Of a stretch of DNA of 49,926 nucleotides, positions 1 through 9,092 are shown piece by piece (position 1 is the stretch's first letter; every line of letters begins with the position of its first letter). The stretch covers positions 13,552 to 63,477 of the forward strand of contig JAPSLL010000021.1 of NCBI GenBank assembly GCA_031180805.1, in the 5' to 3' direction. The notes under the pieces are model-generated. The model searched no databases. It saw only the letters and a list, made by a program, of their open reading frames with translations, and was not told where the DNA came from. A program made the position numbers and the translations under genes. Origin of the DNA: Bacillus sp. (in: firmicutes). Lineage in GTDB: Bacteria > Bacillota > Bacilli > Bacillales > Bacillaceae.

Positions 1-400
1 AGACTAGAAATTGAAAATGTGAGTCTAGCTAATACAAAAGTTCATAACACAAACATGAGCAACTTACATATGAATGATATCAATATGGGAAATAGTCATA
101 TTCAAAATGTAAACCTTTCAGGAGTGAAAATAAAAAATGCCAATTTTAGTCATGCTTTGATAGATCATGTGCATTTATTCGGTACACAATTTCGTCAAGT
201 TGTCTTTCCAGTAGAGGGAGACGGAAATTTTTAAAACAGATGGGCAATACAAACCAGTAAGTTTCGAACAGTGCGATCTCTCAAATGGAAGGTTCACTAA
301 TTGTAATTTATCAAATATAGAAATTACTAATTGTGACATATCAGGTTTGAAGATAAATGGTATCTTAATAAAGGATTTACTAGAAAAAAGTGACCTGTAA
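1..400 (+). pseudogene. Pentapeptide-repeat protein, 5' partial, frameshifted
   Basis: The frame is open from the window edge and reads as pentapeptide-type repeats (A/N-x-x-N/L-x, e.g. LANTK, LHMND, NANFS). Such repeats form a right-handed beta-helix; the function of this member is unknown. The first frame stops at 232-234 just after VEGDGNF. The next frame continues the same repeat logic (CDLSN, CNLSN, CDISG, LKING) to TAA at 398-400. The switch falls on a run of five T (228-232); four T would restore one continuous protein. So this is either a recent frameshift or a sequencing error in a homopolymer. The 5' end lies outside the window. Confidence 0.7.
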
Positions 401-420
401 GATAGTAATATGACTAGTTA

Positions 421-457
421 AGGGGCAATACATGAAAGTGTATTATTGCTCCTTTTA
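421..457 (+). terminator. Rho-independent terminator of the pentapeptide gene
   Basis: Imperfect hairpin with arms GGGGCAATACA and TGTATTATTGCTCC followed by TTTT. It covers the first codons of the longest frame of the following Nudix gene, which argues that the Nudix protein starts further downstream. Confidence 0.65.
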
Positions 458-505
458 TGTTATAGGAACAAACTGAATGTTTTTCTGGAGGGTGAAATTG
501 AGAAA

Positions 506-976
506 TTGCTTACATTTGGTAAAAAAGAAAAAGGAAAACAATACATACGAAGACCAGCCGTCTATTGCTTGATATTCAATAAATCGAGAGACAGAATAGC
601 GATTATTCAAACAAAGGATCATCATTATTTTCTTCCAGGTGGAGTAGAAGCTGGTGAAACACATGAGGAATGTTTAAAAAGAGAGGCTCTTGAAGAGATG
701 GGAATGGAATTAAAGATAGGTTCTTTAATAGGTTGTGCAAAAAATTACTTTTATTCTAAAAATGAAAAAATCTATTATCTCAATGAGGGATATTTTTATT
801 TATGTCACCAAGGGAAACAAATAGGAGAGCCAATGGAGGCAGAGCATACCTTGAAATGGGTAACTCCACATCAAGCGATTGAAACATTAGTTCATGCCCA
901 TCAAAGCTGGGCAGTGAAGGAGGCTATTAAACGATATTTACTTGAACAAGGAGATCTAATGAATAATGGCAGATGA
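506..976 (+). CDS. Nudix hydrolase
   Basis: Predicted pyrophosphohydrolase acting on a nucleoside-diphosphate-linked substrate; the substrate cannot be read from sequence. The Nudix box is complete (GGVEAGETHEE then REALEEMG), with the metal-binding glutamates present. The frame is open from 446, but that part lies in the upstream terminator. I place the start at TTG 506 (protein begins M-LTFGKKEKG), with GGAGGG at 487-492 upstream; the spacing is a little long, so the start is uncertain. About 156 residues, normal for a single-domain Nudix enzyme. Monocistronic, followed by a terminator at 1135. Confidence 0.85.
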   Translation: MLTFGKKEKGKQYIRRPAVYCLIFNKSRDRIAIIQTKDHHYFLPGGVEAGETHEECLKREALEEMGMELKIGSLIGCAKNYFYSKNEKIYYLNEGYFYLCHQGKQIGEPMEAEHTLKWVTPHQAIETLVHAHQSWAVKEAIKRYLLEQGDLMNNGR

Positions 977-1134
977 TAAATGGAGGATTCCTGTTATTTA
1001 ACTTAAAAAAATCAGGAGTATAAGGCGCTGTTACTTTTTTTACCGTTATACACTATCGAAAGATATTAGAAGTATAAATATATGAATGCATTCGAATTTT
1101 ATTTGAGTGTTAAAAGAGTATGTTTGAAATAAAG

Positions 1135-1188
1135 AGCATTACTAAAGGATTCGTATTGTTAGTACGAACTTTTTAGTAATGCTTTTTA
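1135..1188 (+). terminator. Terminator hairpin
   Basis: Arms AGCATTACTAAA and TTTAGTAATGCT with an inner stem TTCGTA/TACGAA, followed by five T. It closes the Nudix unit and separates it from the DUF3231 gene. Confidence 0.8.
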
Positions 1189-1278
1189 TATTGAGCAGTA
1201 AATATGGATAATACATTTAAGAATTAACATAGAAACAGCTGGACAAACTAATCTTACAAATTTCTAGGAGGGCAATTG

Positions 1279-2289
1279 ATGAATGATCAAAACCATAAGG
1301 TGAAAAGCTCTGCTTCAGAGCTAGGTTTAATTTGGTCACAATATATGAATGATAGCTTATCATCTTGTGTTCTTAAATATTTTATTAAAAATGTTGAAGA
1401 TGAGGAGATTGGTGATGTATTACGTTATGCTCTTGAATTAGCAGAAGAGCATCTTGAAAAGGTTAGAAATTTTCTTAATCAAGAGAATTATCCGATTCCA
1501 AAAGGATTTTCTGATGAAGATGTTAATGCTGATGCACCACTTCTATTTACAGATACATATAAGCTTGTATATATACAGATAATGGCAATACATGGATTAA
1601 CGAGGTATGCTGCTGCTATCGGTAGTTCTTTACGTGAAGACTATATTCAATATTTTATTGAGTGTACGAATGAAACTGCGAAATTATATGCTAGTTCTAG
1701 CAATGTTTTATTACAAAAAGGAATTGTCAGTAAGCCTCCTACACTAAATAATCAACAAAAGATTGATTTTGTAACGGACCAATCTTTCTTAACAGGGTTT
1801 CTTGGTGAGCGTAGACCATTGAATGCTGTTGAGATTAGCGGAACATATCTTAATATGCAAAAAACAATGGTAAAAATGGTGCTTGAGCTAGGATTTGGTC
1901 AGGTTGCTAAAAATGAAAAGGTTCGGGAATATATGGAACGAGGTCGAAAGATTTGCCAAAAGCATTTTGATCGACTTACAACAAAGGTGAAAAAGGACAA
2001 TTTACATATACCTAGAACCTTTGAGACAGAGGTTACTGATTCTACGGTTGCTCCCTTTTCAGACAAGCTAATGCTGTTTCATATAACAGCACTTCTTTCA
2101 TCGGCTATAGGCTATTATGGAGAGGCATTGGCTTTATGTCAAAGAAGAGATTTAGCTACTACTTATATGCGTATGATAACCGAAATAGGTTTGCTAGCAG
2201 AGGATGGAATGAATCTCTTAATTGAAAAGGGCTGGTTTGAACAACCTCCAATAGCTACTGACCATGAAGGTTTAGCAAAAAGTAATTAA
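1279..2289 (+). CDS. DUF3231 family protein with tandem domains
   Basis: About 336 residues. The two halves are related: residues ~85-160 (F-T-D-x-Y-K-L then LLQKG) match ~255-325 (F-S-D-K-L-M-L then LLIEKG), the internal duplication expected of two DUF3231 four-helix units. The family is common in Bacillus and is biochemically uncharacterised; a spore or stress role is only an inference. No signal peptide or membrane segment. The start is ATG 1279, with AGGAGGG at 1266-1272 six bases away; TTG 1276 sits too close to that site. Flanked by terminators on both sides, so it is a single-gene unit. Confidence 0.8.
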   Translation: MNDQNHKVKSSASELGLIWSQYMNDSLSSCVLKYFIKNVEDEEIGDVLRYALELAEEHLEKVRNFLNQENYPIPKGFSDEDVNADAPLLFTDTYKLVYIQIMAIHGLTRYAAAIGSSLREDYIQYFIECTNETAKLYASSSNVLLQKGIVSKPPTLNNQQKIDFVTDQSFLTGFLGERRPLNAVEISGTYLNMQKTMVKMVLELGFGQVAKNEKVREYMERGRKICQKHFDRLTTKVKKDNLHIPRTFETEVTDSTVAPFSDKLMLFHITALLSSAIGYYGEALALCQRRDLATTYMRMITEIGLLAEDGMNLLIEKGWFEQPPIATDHEGLAKSN

Positions 2290-2349
2290 TTGAAATTGCA
2301 GGTGGCATTTTTAAATAATCGGAGGTCCTTTTGTGCAAATTATTTTGAA

Positions 2350-2383
2350 GCATCTATCAAATGGTTTAGATAGGTGCCTTTTG
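2350..2383 (+). terminator. Terminator after the DUF3231 gene
   Basis: Arms GCATCTATC and GATAGGTGC (one G-T pair) around a ten-base loop, followed by CTTTT. It overlaps the 5' part of the next long frame, showing that the next gene begins later. Confidence 0.65.
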
Positions 2384-2481
2384 TTATAATTTGTAATTTT
2401 TTTTACGAAGTATCGTTTTCACCGAAGGATACATGTTACACTATCATTAACAAATACATCGGTGAAAAGGAGACGTTATTA

Positions 2482-2802
2482 TTGAAAATCAATATGATTA
2501 TATCTCTCACTTCGATAAAAGAACAACGAGAAAGTAATAGATATGAAGTAGTGATCAAAACTTTTGAGTCATCGATTCGTCCAGTTAAAGGAGATATTAT
2601 AGATGACCCTGGATTTGATCCACGGTTTCATAATGGGTATGAGGTTGTAAAAGTGACGATTAATTATGAGGAAAATGAATGCTTTGTTTCTCTAAATCCA
2701 CTTGCTATTGAAATAGAGGAAATGAGTATCAATGACTATATAGACAAGCTTGAAGCAAATGGATGGCGTATTCTTTCAAAAGAAGAGTTAGTAAACAATT
2801 AA
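2482..2802 (+). CDS. Conserved-looking hypothetical protein
   Basis: I do not recognise the family. The frame opens at 2374, but that part overlaps a terminator. TTG 2482 has AAGGAG at 2467-2472 nine bases upstream, giving a 106-residue acidic protein. It has a predicted beta-rich core (KGDIIDDPGFDPRFHNGYEVVKV in two pieces: KGDIIDDPGFD and GYEVVKVTIN) and a C-terminal helix ending in the stop at 2800-2802. No membrane segment, signal peptide or Cys motif. Followed by a strong terminator, so probably transcribed alone. Confidence 0.6.
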   Translation: MKINMIISLTSIKEQRESNRYEVVIKTFESSIRPVKGDIIDDPGFDPRFHNGYEVVKVTINYEENECFVSLNPLAIEIEEMSINDYIDKLEANGWRILSKEELVNN

Positions 2803-2829
2803 AAAGTAATATAAGTGAGAGTTAATGAA

Positions 2830-2867
2830 GAGCATCTCTTATAATAATGAGAAATGCTTTTTTTTTA
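2830..2867 (+). terminator. Strong terminator with long T tract
   Basis: Arms AGCATCTCTTAT and ATGAGAAATGCT with wobble pairs, then nine T. The remaining ~270 bases to the next gene are AT-rich; I see no other clear element in them. Confidence 0.8.
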
Positions 2868-3156
2868 TTTAAGTCTATGATTAGGAGACGCTATATAAGG
2901 AATAACTATTCAACACTGGTATAGTGTTATCTAGCAGAAACTTTTTAGAACTGTAAAAATTTGATTTAAAAAACTACTAGAGGTCCATTAGAAGCCTTTA
3001 TTTTTTTCATGACAATCATATTAGTAGGTGCTTTTAAAAGTTTATTTTATGATAAAAGGTAGCACATTAAGCTATGGCACAACGAAATAAAAATTTGTAA
3101 AACATCTATTCTATAGTAGAGATTTAGGTTTACGTACATCTTTGGAGGACATTATC

Positions 3157-4227
3157 GTGAAGACAGCAGAGAAATTTAAAAATTCTGGTATTGAAATAGG
3201 TCTATATACGTTGGGGGATATTAGTAAAGATCCTCTTACAGGGAGAAAAATTAGTGCAAAGCAACGGATGAAGGAAATCATTGAAGCAGCAAAACTTGCA
3301 GATGAAGCTGGGCTTGACCTATTTGGAGTTGGTGAGCATCATCGTTTGGATTATGCTGTTTCGGCAACTCCAGTTGTTTTAGCTGCGATTTCACAGCAAA
3401 CAGAACAAATTAAATTAACAAGTGCGACGACCGTATTAAGTACAGTTGATCCAGTTCGGCTTTATGAGGATTTTGCAACATTGGATTTACTTTCAGATGG
3501 TCGTGCAGAAATTATTGCTGGTCGGGGAGCGTTTCTGGAATCATTTCCATTGTTTGGTTTTGATAAGAAGGATTATGATGCATTATTTTCAGAAAATATC
3601 GATCTCTTTTTACAGCTTAATAAACATGAGCAAATAACATGGGAAGGTCTCTTTCGTTCGTCATTACATAATGCGGAAATTGCCCCTCGACCGATCCAGC
3701 GTGAGATTCCAATTTGGATAGGGGTTGGTGGGACAAAGGAGAGCGCAGTTCGTGCAGGTCATTTAGGAGTTGGTATGGCTGTCGTTATTCTTGACGGTGA
3801 TCCAAGTCGCTTTCAACCATTAGTAGATATTTATCGTAAAGCTGGACTAGAGGCAGGTCATGATCTCAGGCAATTACAAGTAGCAGTAACAGGACATGGA
3901 TATATTGCGAAGACATCAAAGCGCGCTAAGGAAGAGTTTTATCCTTATTATGCTCACTATAAAACGTCCGTTTATGAGCAAAGAGGTATGGAGTATACTC
4001 TATCTAGAGCGGATTATGATCACATGGTAGGTGCTGATTCCGCTTTGTTTGTTGGAAGTCCTGATGAGATTGCTGAAAAAATTCTCCGCCAATATGAGCT
4101 TTTTCATCATCAACGGTTTATCGCACAAATTGATATAGGTGGTATTCCTTTTGAAAAGGTTGCGAAAGGAATTGAATTATTAGCTACAGAAGTGGCACCA
4201 ATTGTGCGTAAAGCGACGAGTAAGTAA
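3157..4227 (+). CDS. Luciferase-like (LLM class) flavin oxidoreductase
   Basis: Predicted cytosolic FMN- or F420-type monooxygenase/oxidoreductase of the bacterial-luciferase TIM-barrel family; the substrate is unknown. Family signatures are clear: AAKLADEAGLDLFGVGEHH near residue 50 (split: AAKLADEAGLD, FGVGEHH), LTSATTVLSTVDPVRLYE, the LLSDGRAEIIAGRG segment, and PIWIGVGG. It fits the Atu2307/SP_0267-type subgroup. About 356 residues, normal length. The start is GTG 3157 with GGAGG at 3144-3148 eight bases away; the in-frame TTG 3142 overlaps the ribosome site. Followed by a terminator, so single-gene. Confidence 0.85.
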   Translation: MKTAEKFKNSGIEIGLYTLGDISKDPLTGRKISAKQRMKEIIEAAKLADEAGLDLFGVGEHHRLDYAVSATPVVLAAISQQTEQIKLTSATTVLSTVDPVRLYEDFATLDLLSDGRAEIIAGRGAFLESFPLFGFDKKDYDALFSENIDLFLQLNKHEQITWEGLFRSSLHNAEIAPRPIQREIPIWIGVGGTKESAVRAGHLGVGMAVVILDGDPSRFQPLVDIYRKAGLEAGHDLRQLQVAVTGHGYIAKTSKRAKEEFYPYYAHYKTSVYEQRGMEYTLSRADYDHMVGADSALFVGSPDEIAEKILRQYELFHHQRFIAQIDIGGIPFEKVAKGIELLATEVAPIVRKATSK

Positions 4228-4248
4228 AAATATTATATACAATAAGAC

Positions 4249-4280
4249 AAACAGGACCTCATTTGGTCCTGTTTATTTGA
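4249..4280. terminator. Terminator between convergent units
   Basis: Perfect stem AAACAGGACC/GGTCCTGTTT with a six-base loop and a T-rich tail on the plus strand. It can serve the oxidoreductase gene and, less strongly, the decayed minus-strand gene beyond it. Confidence 0.8.
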
Positions 4281-4297
4281 TTATTTTTCAAATGGGA

Positions 4298-4702
4298 TTA
4301 TGTAGGTTGTTCTTCTATTAATCCTTCGTCAAATGACTCATCAAATTCACTTTGGTTTTGATTTGATGTTGAAGTAATGCTGCTATAATTAAGGAGACTG
4401 TCTCTAACTTTTATCCCTTGTTTCCCTCCTGCTTCATCATTGATGTTACCGGCAATTCCACTTCGACCATTTACGTTAGCAAATTGTGACTGATTATTTT
4501 GGCAGAGCTATGATCAATCGCGTTTTGACCACCTTGATTCGCATTCGTCCCAACATTACTATTGATCTGACCGCCTCTCAAGCTGGATATATTTGTTGCC
4601 AAGTATATAAGCGTTTTGAATATAGATATTAACGGTTCCCCCCTCTCCTACATTTCGTTTATTTTTGTAATTAGTTGTAAAATGTTTATCTTCACTTTTC
4701 AT
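4298..4702 (-). pseudogene. Asn/Gly-rich small protein gene with compensating frameshifts
   Basis: On the minus strand an ATG (4702-4700), preceded by AAGGAGAG, begins MKSEDKHFTTNYKNKR then NVGEGGTVNIYIQNAYILG. A stop appears soon after in that frame (near 4560), but the neighbouring frame continues with LRGGQINSNVGTNANQGGQN then AIDHSSA. The original frame then resumes with NNQSQFANVNGRSGIAGN and KVRDSLLNYSSITSTSNQNQ, ending EEQPT-stop at 4300-4298. Two opposite shifts are needed. The low-complexity Asn/Gln/Gly composition and size resemble small spore-surface proteins, but I do not recognise the family. Either decayed or affected by two sequence errors. Confidence 0.55.
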
Positions 4703-4815
4703 ACCTTTCCCTTATCTCTCCTTACTAATAAGTTAGGATACACTTTAATATATTGAAGACACTATTCATACGGTTGGACAGTTTGGCGGATATTCCTTCA
4801 CATGAAAATTCTGCT

Positions 4816-4842
4816 TAAAAAAGTTTAAGTAACAACCGATAT
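4816..4842 (+). promoter_or_regulatory. Sigma-D (motility) promoter of the first chemoreceptor
   Basis: TAAA (4816-4819), exactly 15 bases, then ACCGATAT (4835-4842). The sigma-D consensus in Bacillus is TAAA-N15-GCCGATAT, so only one base differs. It lies about 100 bases before the chemoreceptor start. Confidence 0.8.
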
Positions 4843-4944
4843 TAAAAGGGTGGATTCGTGTTGATTTCTTTGATTTTTCTTTATTTGTAACAACAATCCT
4901 AATTTAGATAAAAATATTACAGCTTATGAGAGGAGCTACAATTT

Positions 4945-6630
4945 GTGAAAATAAAAACAAAACTTATTCTAACGATTTCAATTTTAATAGTTGCAATTAT
5001 CGGTTTAGGGATTTTTTCCGTTTCTATTATTCAATCAACGATTAACGAAACAGAAAAATTAAAGGAGCAAATGGAAATTCAAAAACTTGTAAAGCATGTC
5101 CAATATCGTCTTGCAGGTCTTTCAAATGATGAAAGGGCCTATATCATTACAGGTGATAGTCAATATACAGATGGAATGATGGAGAAAGCAGACGATATAA
5201 AGAAGACGCTTGAAAACATCCAATTACTTGTGATTGATGAAGCTCATTTACGGGCAATAGAAGATTTGCAGAAAAATTTCGACGACTTTTGGGAAACTAA
5301 TCAGGAAGTGATGACGACTTATTTATCTAATCCTGAACAAGCAAAGGAACTTCATTTTAACGAGGAAAGAAGATTAAGAAAAGAAGTGTTAGACCCATCT
5401 GTTAATAACGTTGTAACTGAATTAGATGAAGATGTGAATCATTTAATTGAAAAAAATGATGTGGATGCAAGTAGGAATAATACCATTCTTTTAATGACGA
5501 CGATTATTTCTTCGATTATTGGCATTATTTTAAGCATGATGCTACTAAAGTCGATTTTGTTACCATTAAGAACGATAAACAATCAATTAAAGGATATTGC
5601 AAATGGAGAAGGAGATTTAACGAAAACGGTTAAGGTGAAAGGGAATAATGAATTCGGTCAACTTGCAAGCTCCTTTAATGCATTTGTCTCCTCATTAAAG
5701 GAAATGATTGTCCAAATTAGCATGTCGGCTAATCAGGTTGCAGCCTCCTCTGAGCAGCTTTCAGCAAGTGCTGAGCAATCAGAAGCAAGTGCTAAACAGG
5801 TTTCTTCATCGATGCAAATGATTGCGGCTAGTAGTGAGCAGCAACATAGTTTAACAGAGAACAGCTTACATTCCGTTAATCATTCGCTGGAAAACTTAAT
5901 GAAGGTAGCACAAACTACAAATGATGTAGCAGAAGTATCAAATATAATGAATAAACGAGCAGAAAATGGTGCAAATCTTGTTTTACGGATGGAAGAGCAA
6001 ATGCAATCGATTGATCAATCAGTGGAACGAGCAAATCATGGAGTTCGTTCGTTTGCTCATCGCGCAGCGGAAATTAAAGATATCTCAACACTTATTTCTG
6101 AAATCTCTGGACAAACAAATCTTTTAGCGTTAAATGCTGCGATTGAAGCCGCAAGAGCAGGTGAGCATGGTCAAGGTTTTGCGGTTGTCGCAGAAGAGGT
6201 AAGGAAATTAGCGGATGAAGCAAGTAAATCAGCTAATAAAATTCAAGACCTCGTAGTTACCATTCAAAAGGACTCAAATGAAACGGTAGCTAATATCGAA
6301 TTAGTAAAAGAAAATGTTACATCAGGTCTATCGTTTTCACAGCTTACTGTCCGGGAAATTCAAGATATTATCCTGTCCATTGAGCAAGTCACGTCGCAAA
6401 TCCAAGAGGTAGCAGCAATGACACAACAAATTTCTACTGGATTTGAAGTTGTTCAGCATTCAATTGATGAGATGGCAAAAGGCTCAAAAGAAACATTAGC
6501 TAGTACAGAAAATGTTGCGACCGCAACTGAAGAACAATTAGCTTCAATTGAAGAAGTATCAAATGCTACAGCTTCCTTATCAAAGCTAGCTGAAGAGCTT
6601 GAAGCAATTGTAAGTCGATTTAAGGTTTAA
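4945..6630 (+). CDS. Methyl-accepting chemotaxis protein
   Basis: Membrane chemoreceptor signalling to CheA/CheW. Layout of the 561 residues: TM1 ~8-30; extracytoplasmic helical sensor ~31-178 (four-helix-bundle/CHASE3-like, with [13 protein letters not shown]); TM2 ~180-202; HAMP ~203-256 ([20 protein letters not shown]); long signalling coiled coil. The conserved hairpin tip lies near residues 380-420 ([32 protein letters not shown]). Glutamine/glutamate-rich stretches on both sides are likely methylation sites. The ligand is unknown. GTG start 4945 has AGAGGAGC nine bases upstream. The sigma-D promoter places it in the motility regulon; a terminator follows. Confidence 0.93.
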   Translation: MKIKTKLILTISILIVAIIGLGIFSVSIIQSTINETEKLKEQMEIQKLVKHVQYRLAGLSNDERAYIITGDSQYTDGMMEKADDIKKTLENIQLLVIDEAHLRAIEDLQKNFDDFWETNQEVMTTYLSNPEQAKELHFNEERRLRKEVLDPSVNNVVTELDEDVNHLIEKNDVDASRNNTILLMTTIISSIIGIILSMMLLKSILLPLRTINNQLKDIANGEGDLTKTVKVKGNNEFGQLASSFNAFVSSLKEMIVQISMSANQVAASSEQLSASAEQSEASAKQVSSSMQMIAASSEQQHSLTENSLHSVNHSLENLMKVAQTTNDVAEVSNIMNKRAENGANLVLRMEEQMQSIDQSVERANHGVRSFAHRAAEIKDISTLISEISGQTNLLALNAAIEAARAGEHGQGFAVVAEEVRKLADEASKSANKIQDLVVTIQKDSNETVANIELVKENVTSGLSFSQLTVREIQDIILSIEQVTSQIQEVAAMTQQISTGFEVVQHSIDEMAKGSKETLASTENVATATEEQLASIEEVSNATASLSKLAEELEAIVSRFKV

Positions 6631-6645
6631 CTTATTAAAAGTTGA

Positions 6646-6681
6646 AGTACATGTTTTGTCTCACAAAATATGTGCTTTTTA
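6646..6681 (+). terminator. Terminator of the first chemoreceptor gene
   Basis: Arms AGTACATGTTTTG and CAAAATATGTGCT with wobble pairs, followed by TTTTT. Confidence 0.75.
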
Positions 6682-6885
6682 ATTATATCAATAAGTACCT
6701 AATGTCTTGCAGCTCCTACTCGTGACTTTATATTTCCAAGTACAGCATCTATGCTTGGGACCCGAACAACAAAACATAAAAACTTCGACACCGTTTTTCC
6801 CCTTTTATTAACATTATGGAACCGGAATAATTCTCGACTTTTTCAAATATGATGAACTATCTTTATTGGAAAGAGGGGATTTTGT

Positions 6886-7278
6886 ATGAAAATAAATAAA
6901 AATCCTGTTACAAGGGAAAAACTTGCACATTATGCTGACTTGATAGTAAGGAAAAAGGAAATCGAAGCAGAATTAGATGAGCTGAAAAAGGAATTTAACG
7001 ACTACTTTGATTCTTCAGTTGGAAAGCAAGGGAAAGGTGAAATCATCATTGGGGATTATAAATTACAAAGACAAATAAGGAAAACCGAGAAATACGCTCA
7101 AGAAGCAACAGTTACTAGACTTGAAGAACTAAATTTACATGAGCTAATTCAAAAAAAGCCAGATGAGGGAAAAATAAAATCTGCTCTAAATTTAGGCTTA
7201 TTAAAGAAACAAGATTTGGATGGCTGTGTTAGCACGATTTATTCACAGGCTATTTCGGTAAAGCAAACTGTTTCATAG
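6886..7278 (+). CDS. Hypothetical coiled-coil protein
   Basis: I do not recognise this 130-residue, highly charged protein. Residues ~8-42 form a predicted amphipathic helix or coiled coil (EIEAELDELKKEF). A basic beta-like stretch follows (GEIIIGDYKLQRQIRKTEKY), then a helical C-terminal half that includes HELIQKKPDEGKIKSALNLG. No signal peptide or membrane segment. The overall look is like small phage-type nucleic-acid-associated proteins, but this is only an impression. ATG 6886 has GAGGGG upstream. It is convergent with the RsbR-like gene, and the two share the terminator at 7302. Confidence 0.65.
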   Translation: MKINKNPVTREKLAHYADLIVRKKEIEAELDELKKEFNDYFDSSVGKQGKGEIIIGDYKLQRQIRKTEKYAQEATVTRLEELNLHELIQKKPDEGKIKSALNLGLLKKQDLDGCVSTIYSQAISVKQTVS

Positions 7279-7301
7279 TCAAAAATACATAAACTTATAG
7301 A

Positions 7302-7355
7302 GGGGTGTTTTTTAACATGTCTAACTGACATAATAGAGACACCCCGAATTTTTAT
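7302..7355. terminator. Shared terminator between convergent genes
   Basis: Stem GGGGTGT/ACACCCC with a 30-base loop; T-rich on the plus-strand exit (GAATTTTTATT), and an A/T-rich exit on the other strand as well. Confidence 0.65.
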
Positions 7356-7363
7356 TCGTTTAT

Positions 7364-8191
7364 TTACCCGATAAAATATTCTTTTAATGCTTGCTGTAAC
7401 GTTCCTAATGTTTTTGTTTTCTTATGAAATGACACACCAAAATGGACCATTTTACGTACAACTTCAGCCCGTAAACCGGTAATAACGGTGTGGCAGCCCA
7501 TCATCGCGGCTCCATCAATCATTTTAGAAAAATAATCAATAACATCTGCTTCCATATCACCAATACCAGATAAATCAATAATTAATGTTTGGATTCGTAA
7601 TTTTCCAATTTCAATTAATACCTTTTCCTCTAGGATTGAGATGCGAAAAGAGTCAACTGAGCCAATTAAAGGTAAGATACAAATACTCGGAGTAATAGGT
7701 ATGATTGGCACTGACAAATTTTCAACCAATTGTCTTTGCGCTAAAATCAATTTGTCCTTATATCTAGAATAACTAATGAAAAATCCATTTAAAAACTGAT
7801 CAATTCGATTGTTAATCCGTTGTTCAAGCTTAAAAAAGTTATCAATCTTTTTTTTCTCTATACTAAGCTCGTTAAATTTTTCAATGTAGTTCCAAAGCGT
7901 TCGACGTATTGCTTGAACCCACTCTAATTTAAAGGTTAGGTCAATTGAATGGGCAGCCCATGCGATTCCTTCCTGATTAGCAAAGGCTTCTAGTTCATCT
8001 TCCTTTTCATCAATAACATCAATAACTAGCTTCTGGGCATTATTAATAAGATCAATGTTTCCAATTGTTAAAATTTCATCAATTTTGTCTTTTACATTCA
8101 CTGCTTCTACTAAAAGTGATTCTTTAAAACTCTCATTATTTGCGATAATAAAGTCCTTTAATTGATAGCTATCATGATACTTGATAGTCAA
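7364..8191 (-). CDS. RsbR-like stressosome protein (helical N-domain + STAS)
   Basis: Likely a stressosome component that feeds the sigma-B general stress pathway through RsbT. Of 275 residues, ~1-155 are helical (RsbR N-terminal type) and ~160-275 form a STAS domain. The family boundary motif VPIIPITPSICILPLIGSVD is clear, as is IIDLSGIGDMEADVIDYF then TVITGLRAE. RsbR proteins normally carry phosphorylatable Thr in the loop after the Asp (D-T) and in the L-T-G-I-R-P-E motif. Here the first site reads D212-M213-E214, so that Thr is missing; T238 of ITGLRAE is kept. TTG start with a GGGGGT site seven bases upstream. A sigma-B-like promoter lies directly upstream. Confidence 0.85.
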   Translation of the reverse strand: MTIKYHDSYQLKDFIIANNESFKESLLVEAVNVKDKIDEILTIGNIDLINNAQKLVIDVIDEKEDELEAFANQEGIAWAAHSIDLTFKLEWVQAIRRTLWNYIEKFNELSIEKKKIDNFFKLEQRINNRIDQFLNGFFISYSRYKDKLILAQRQLVENLSVPIIPITPSICILPLIGSVDSFRISILEEKVLIEIGKLRIQTLIIDLSGIGDMEADVIDYFSKMIDGAAMMGCHTVITGLRAEVVRKMVHFGVSFHKKTKTLGTLQQALKEYFIG

Positions 8192-8223
8192 ATTGATACC
8201 CCCTTTAAAATACCCACTCCTTA

Positions 8224-8249
8224 ATACCCTTTTTTGATAGGTAATAAAC
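8224..8249 (-). promoter_or_regulatory. Sigma-B-type promoter of the RsbR-like gene
   Basis: Read on the minus strand: GTTTAT (8249-8244), 14 bases, GGGTAT (8229-8224). The sigma-B consensus is GTTTAA-N12/15-GGGTAT. It lies 33 bases before the start codon, suggesting that the stress sigma factor feeds back on one of its own sensors. Confidence 0.7.
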
Positions 8250-8491
8250 CTATTAATTGTATTGAAATTTGAAAAGTATATCGTTTTTTTTAGAAATTAA
8301 ATAGAATATTCTTAGTCTGTGAAGGGAGTGGTAAAAACTTGAAATATATTATAGGGAAAGAAACATCTTTTTTAATGTAAGCCTGTTGAAAAGGGGGGAA
8401 TACAATCCCTTCTTTGCTTGTACGTATAATGTTTAAAAATTCGCTCATATAGTTTAAATCAACGAATCATAAGGACATGGTTAATTGCATC

Positions 8492-9034
8492 ATGAAAAAG
8501 TTATTAGGCATGCTTTTTTCCGTGTATGTATCGGAATTAGTCTAAATATGTTTATCCTTCCTATACATCTCATGAATGGAGGGGTATTTGGCATAAGGTT
8601 GTTAATCGAGTATATAGGGGATTTAAAATCGGCCATACAAAGATTTTATTTAATACACCTATTTATCTATTATCTCTGAAATATAATAATTTAGATTTAT
8701 ATCAAGCATTTCTTGGTCTAGCCTTTATATCAACGATTATTGATTTACTTGCACCACTAAATGGTTTGGTGTATTTTCCGATCATATCAAGTGCGTTAGT
8801 TGGCGGCATGATTATTAGAATTGGTGTTCGGTTTATGCTTAGGTATCATATAGGGCCAGGGGGGTGTTGATCTACTAGCATCGTTAATTTCAAAATCCAA
8901 TTTCGATCAACCCAGGTATTGTGACTTTTATATTTGATTTTTTCATTATCCTTGCTGGATTAAGCGTTTTAAAGGCTATAAACATTATGTATTCACTAAT
9001 TACTATTTTCACTGTTGGATTTTTGTTGGAGTGA
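8492..9034 (+). pseudogene. YitT-type (DUF161) membrane protein, multiply frameshifted
   Basis: Joining frames gives one ~180-residue membrane protein: MKKLLGMLF, then CIGISLNMFILPIHLMNGGV, then LLIEYIGDLK, then ILFNTPIYLLSLKYNNLDLY, FLGLAFISTIIDLLAPLNG, SSALVGGMIIRIGV, GPGGVDLLASLISKSNF, then INPGIVTFIFDFFIILAGL and ending GFLLE-stop at 9032-9034. This matches the YitT membrane domain (GG-V-G near the N-terminus, GGxDLLA). At least four shifts are needed: near 8508, 8630, 8868 and 8908. Two fall at runs of six T or six G. With so many, genuine decay is more likely than sequencing error. The upstream 250 bases show no other gene. Confidence 0.75.
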
Positions 9035-9092
9035 TAAATATGGTTGAATCTATTGGTATTTAAATAAACTAAAGAGATATTACAATTTAGGC

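Noticed and set aside
446-505. N-terminal extension of the Nudix frame
   Set aside because: It lies within a terminator hairpin and lacks a ribosome-binding site.
8485-8679. Independent 64-residue gene
   Set aside because: It is one fragment of the frameshifted YitT-type gene.
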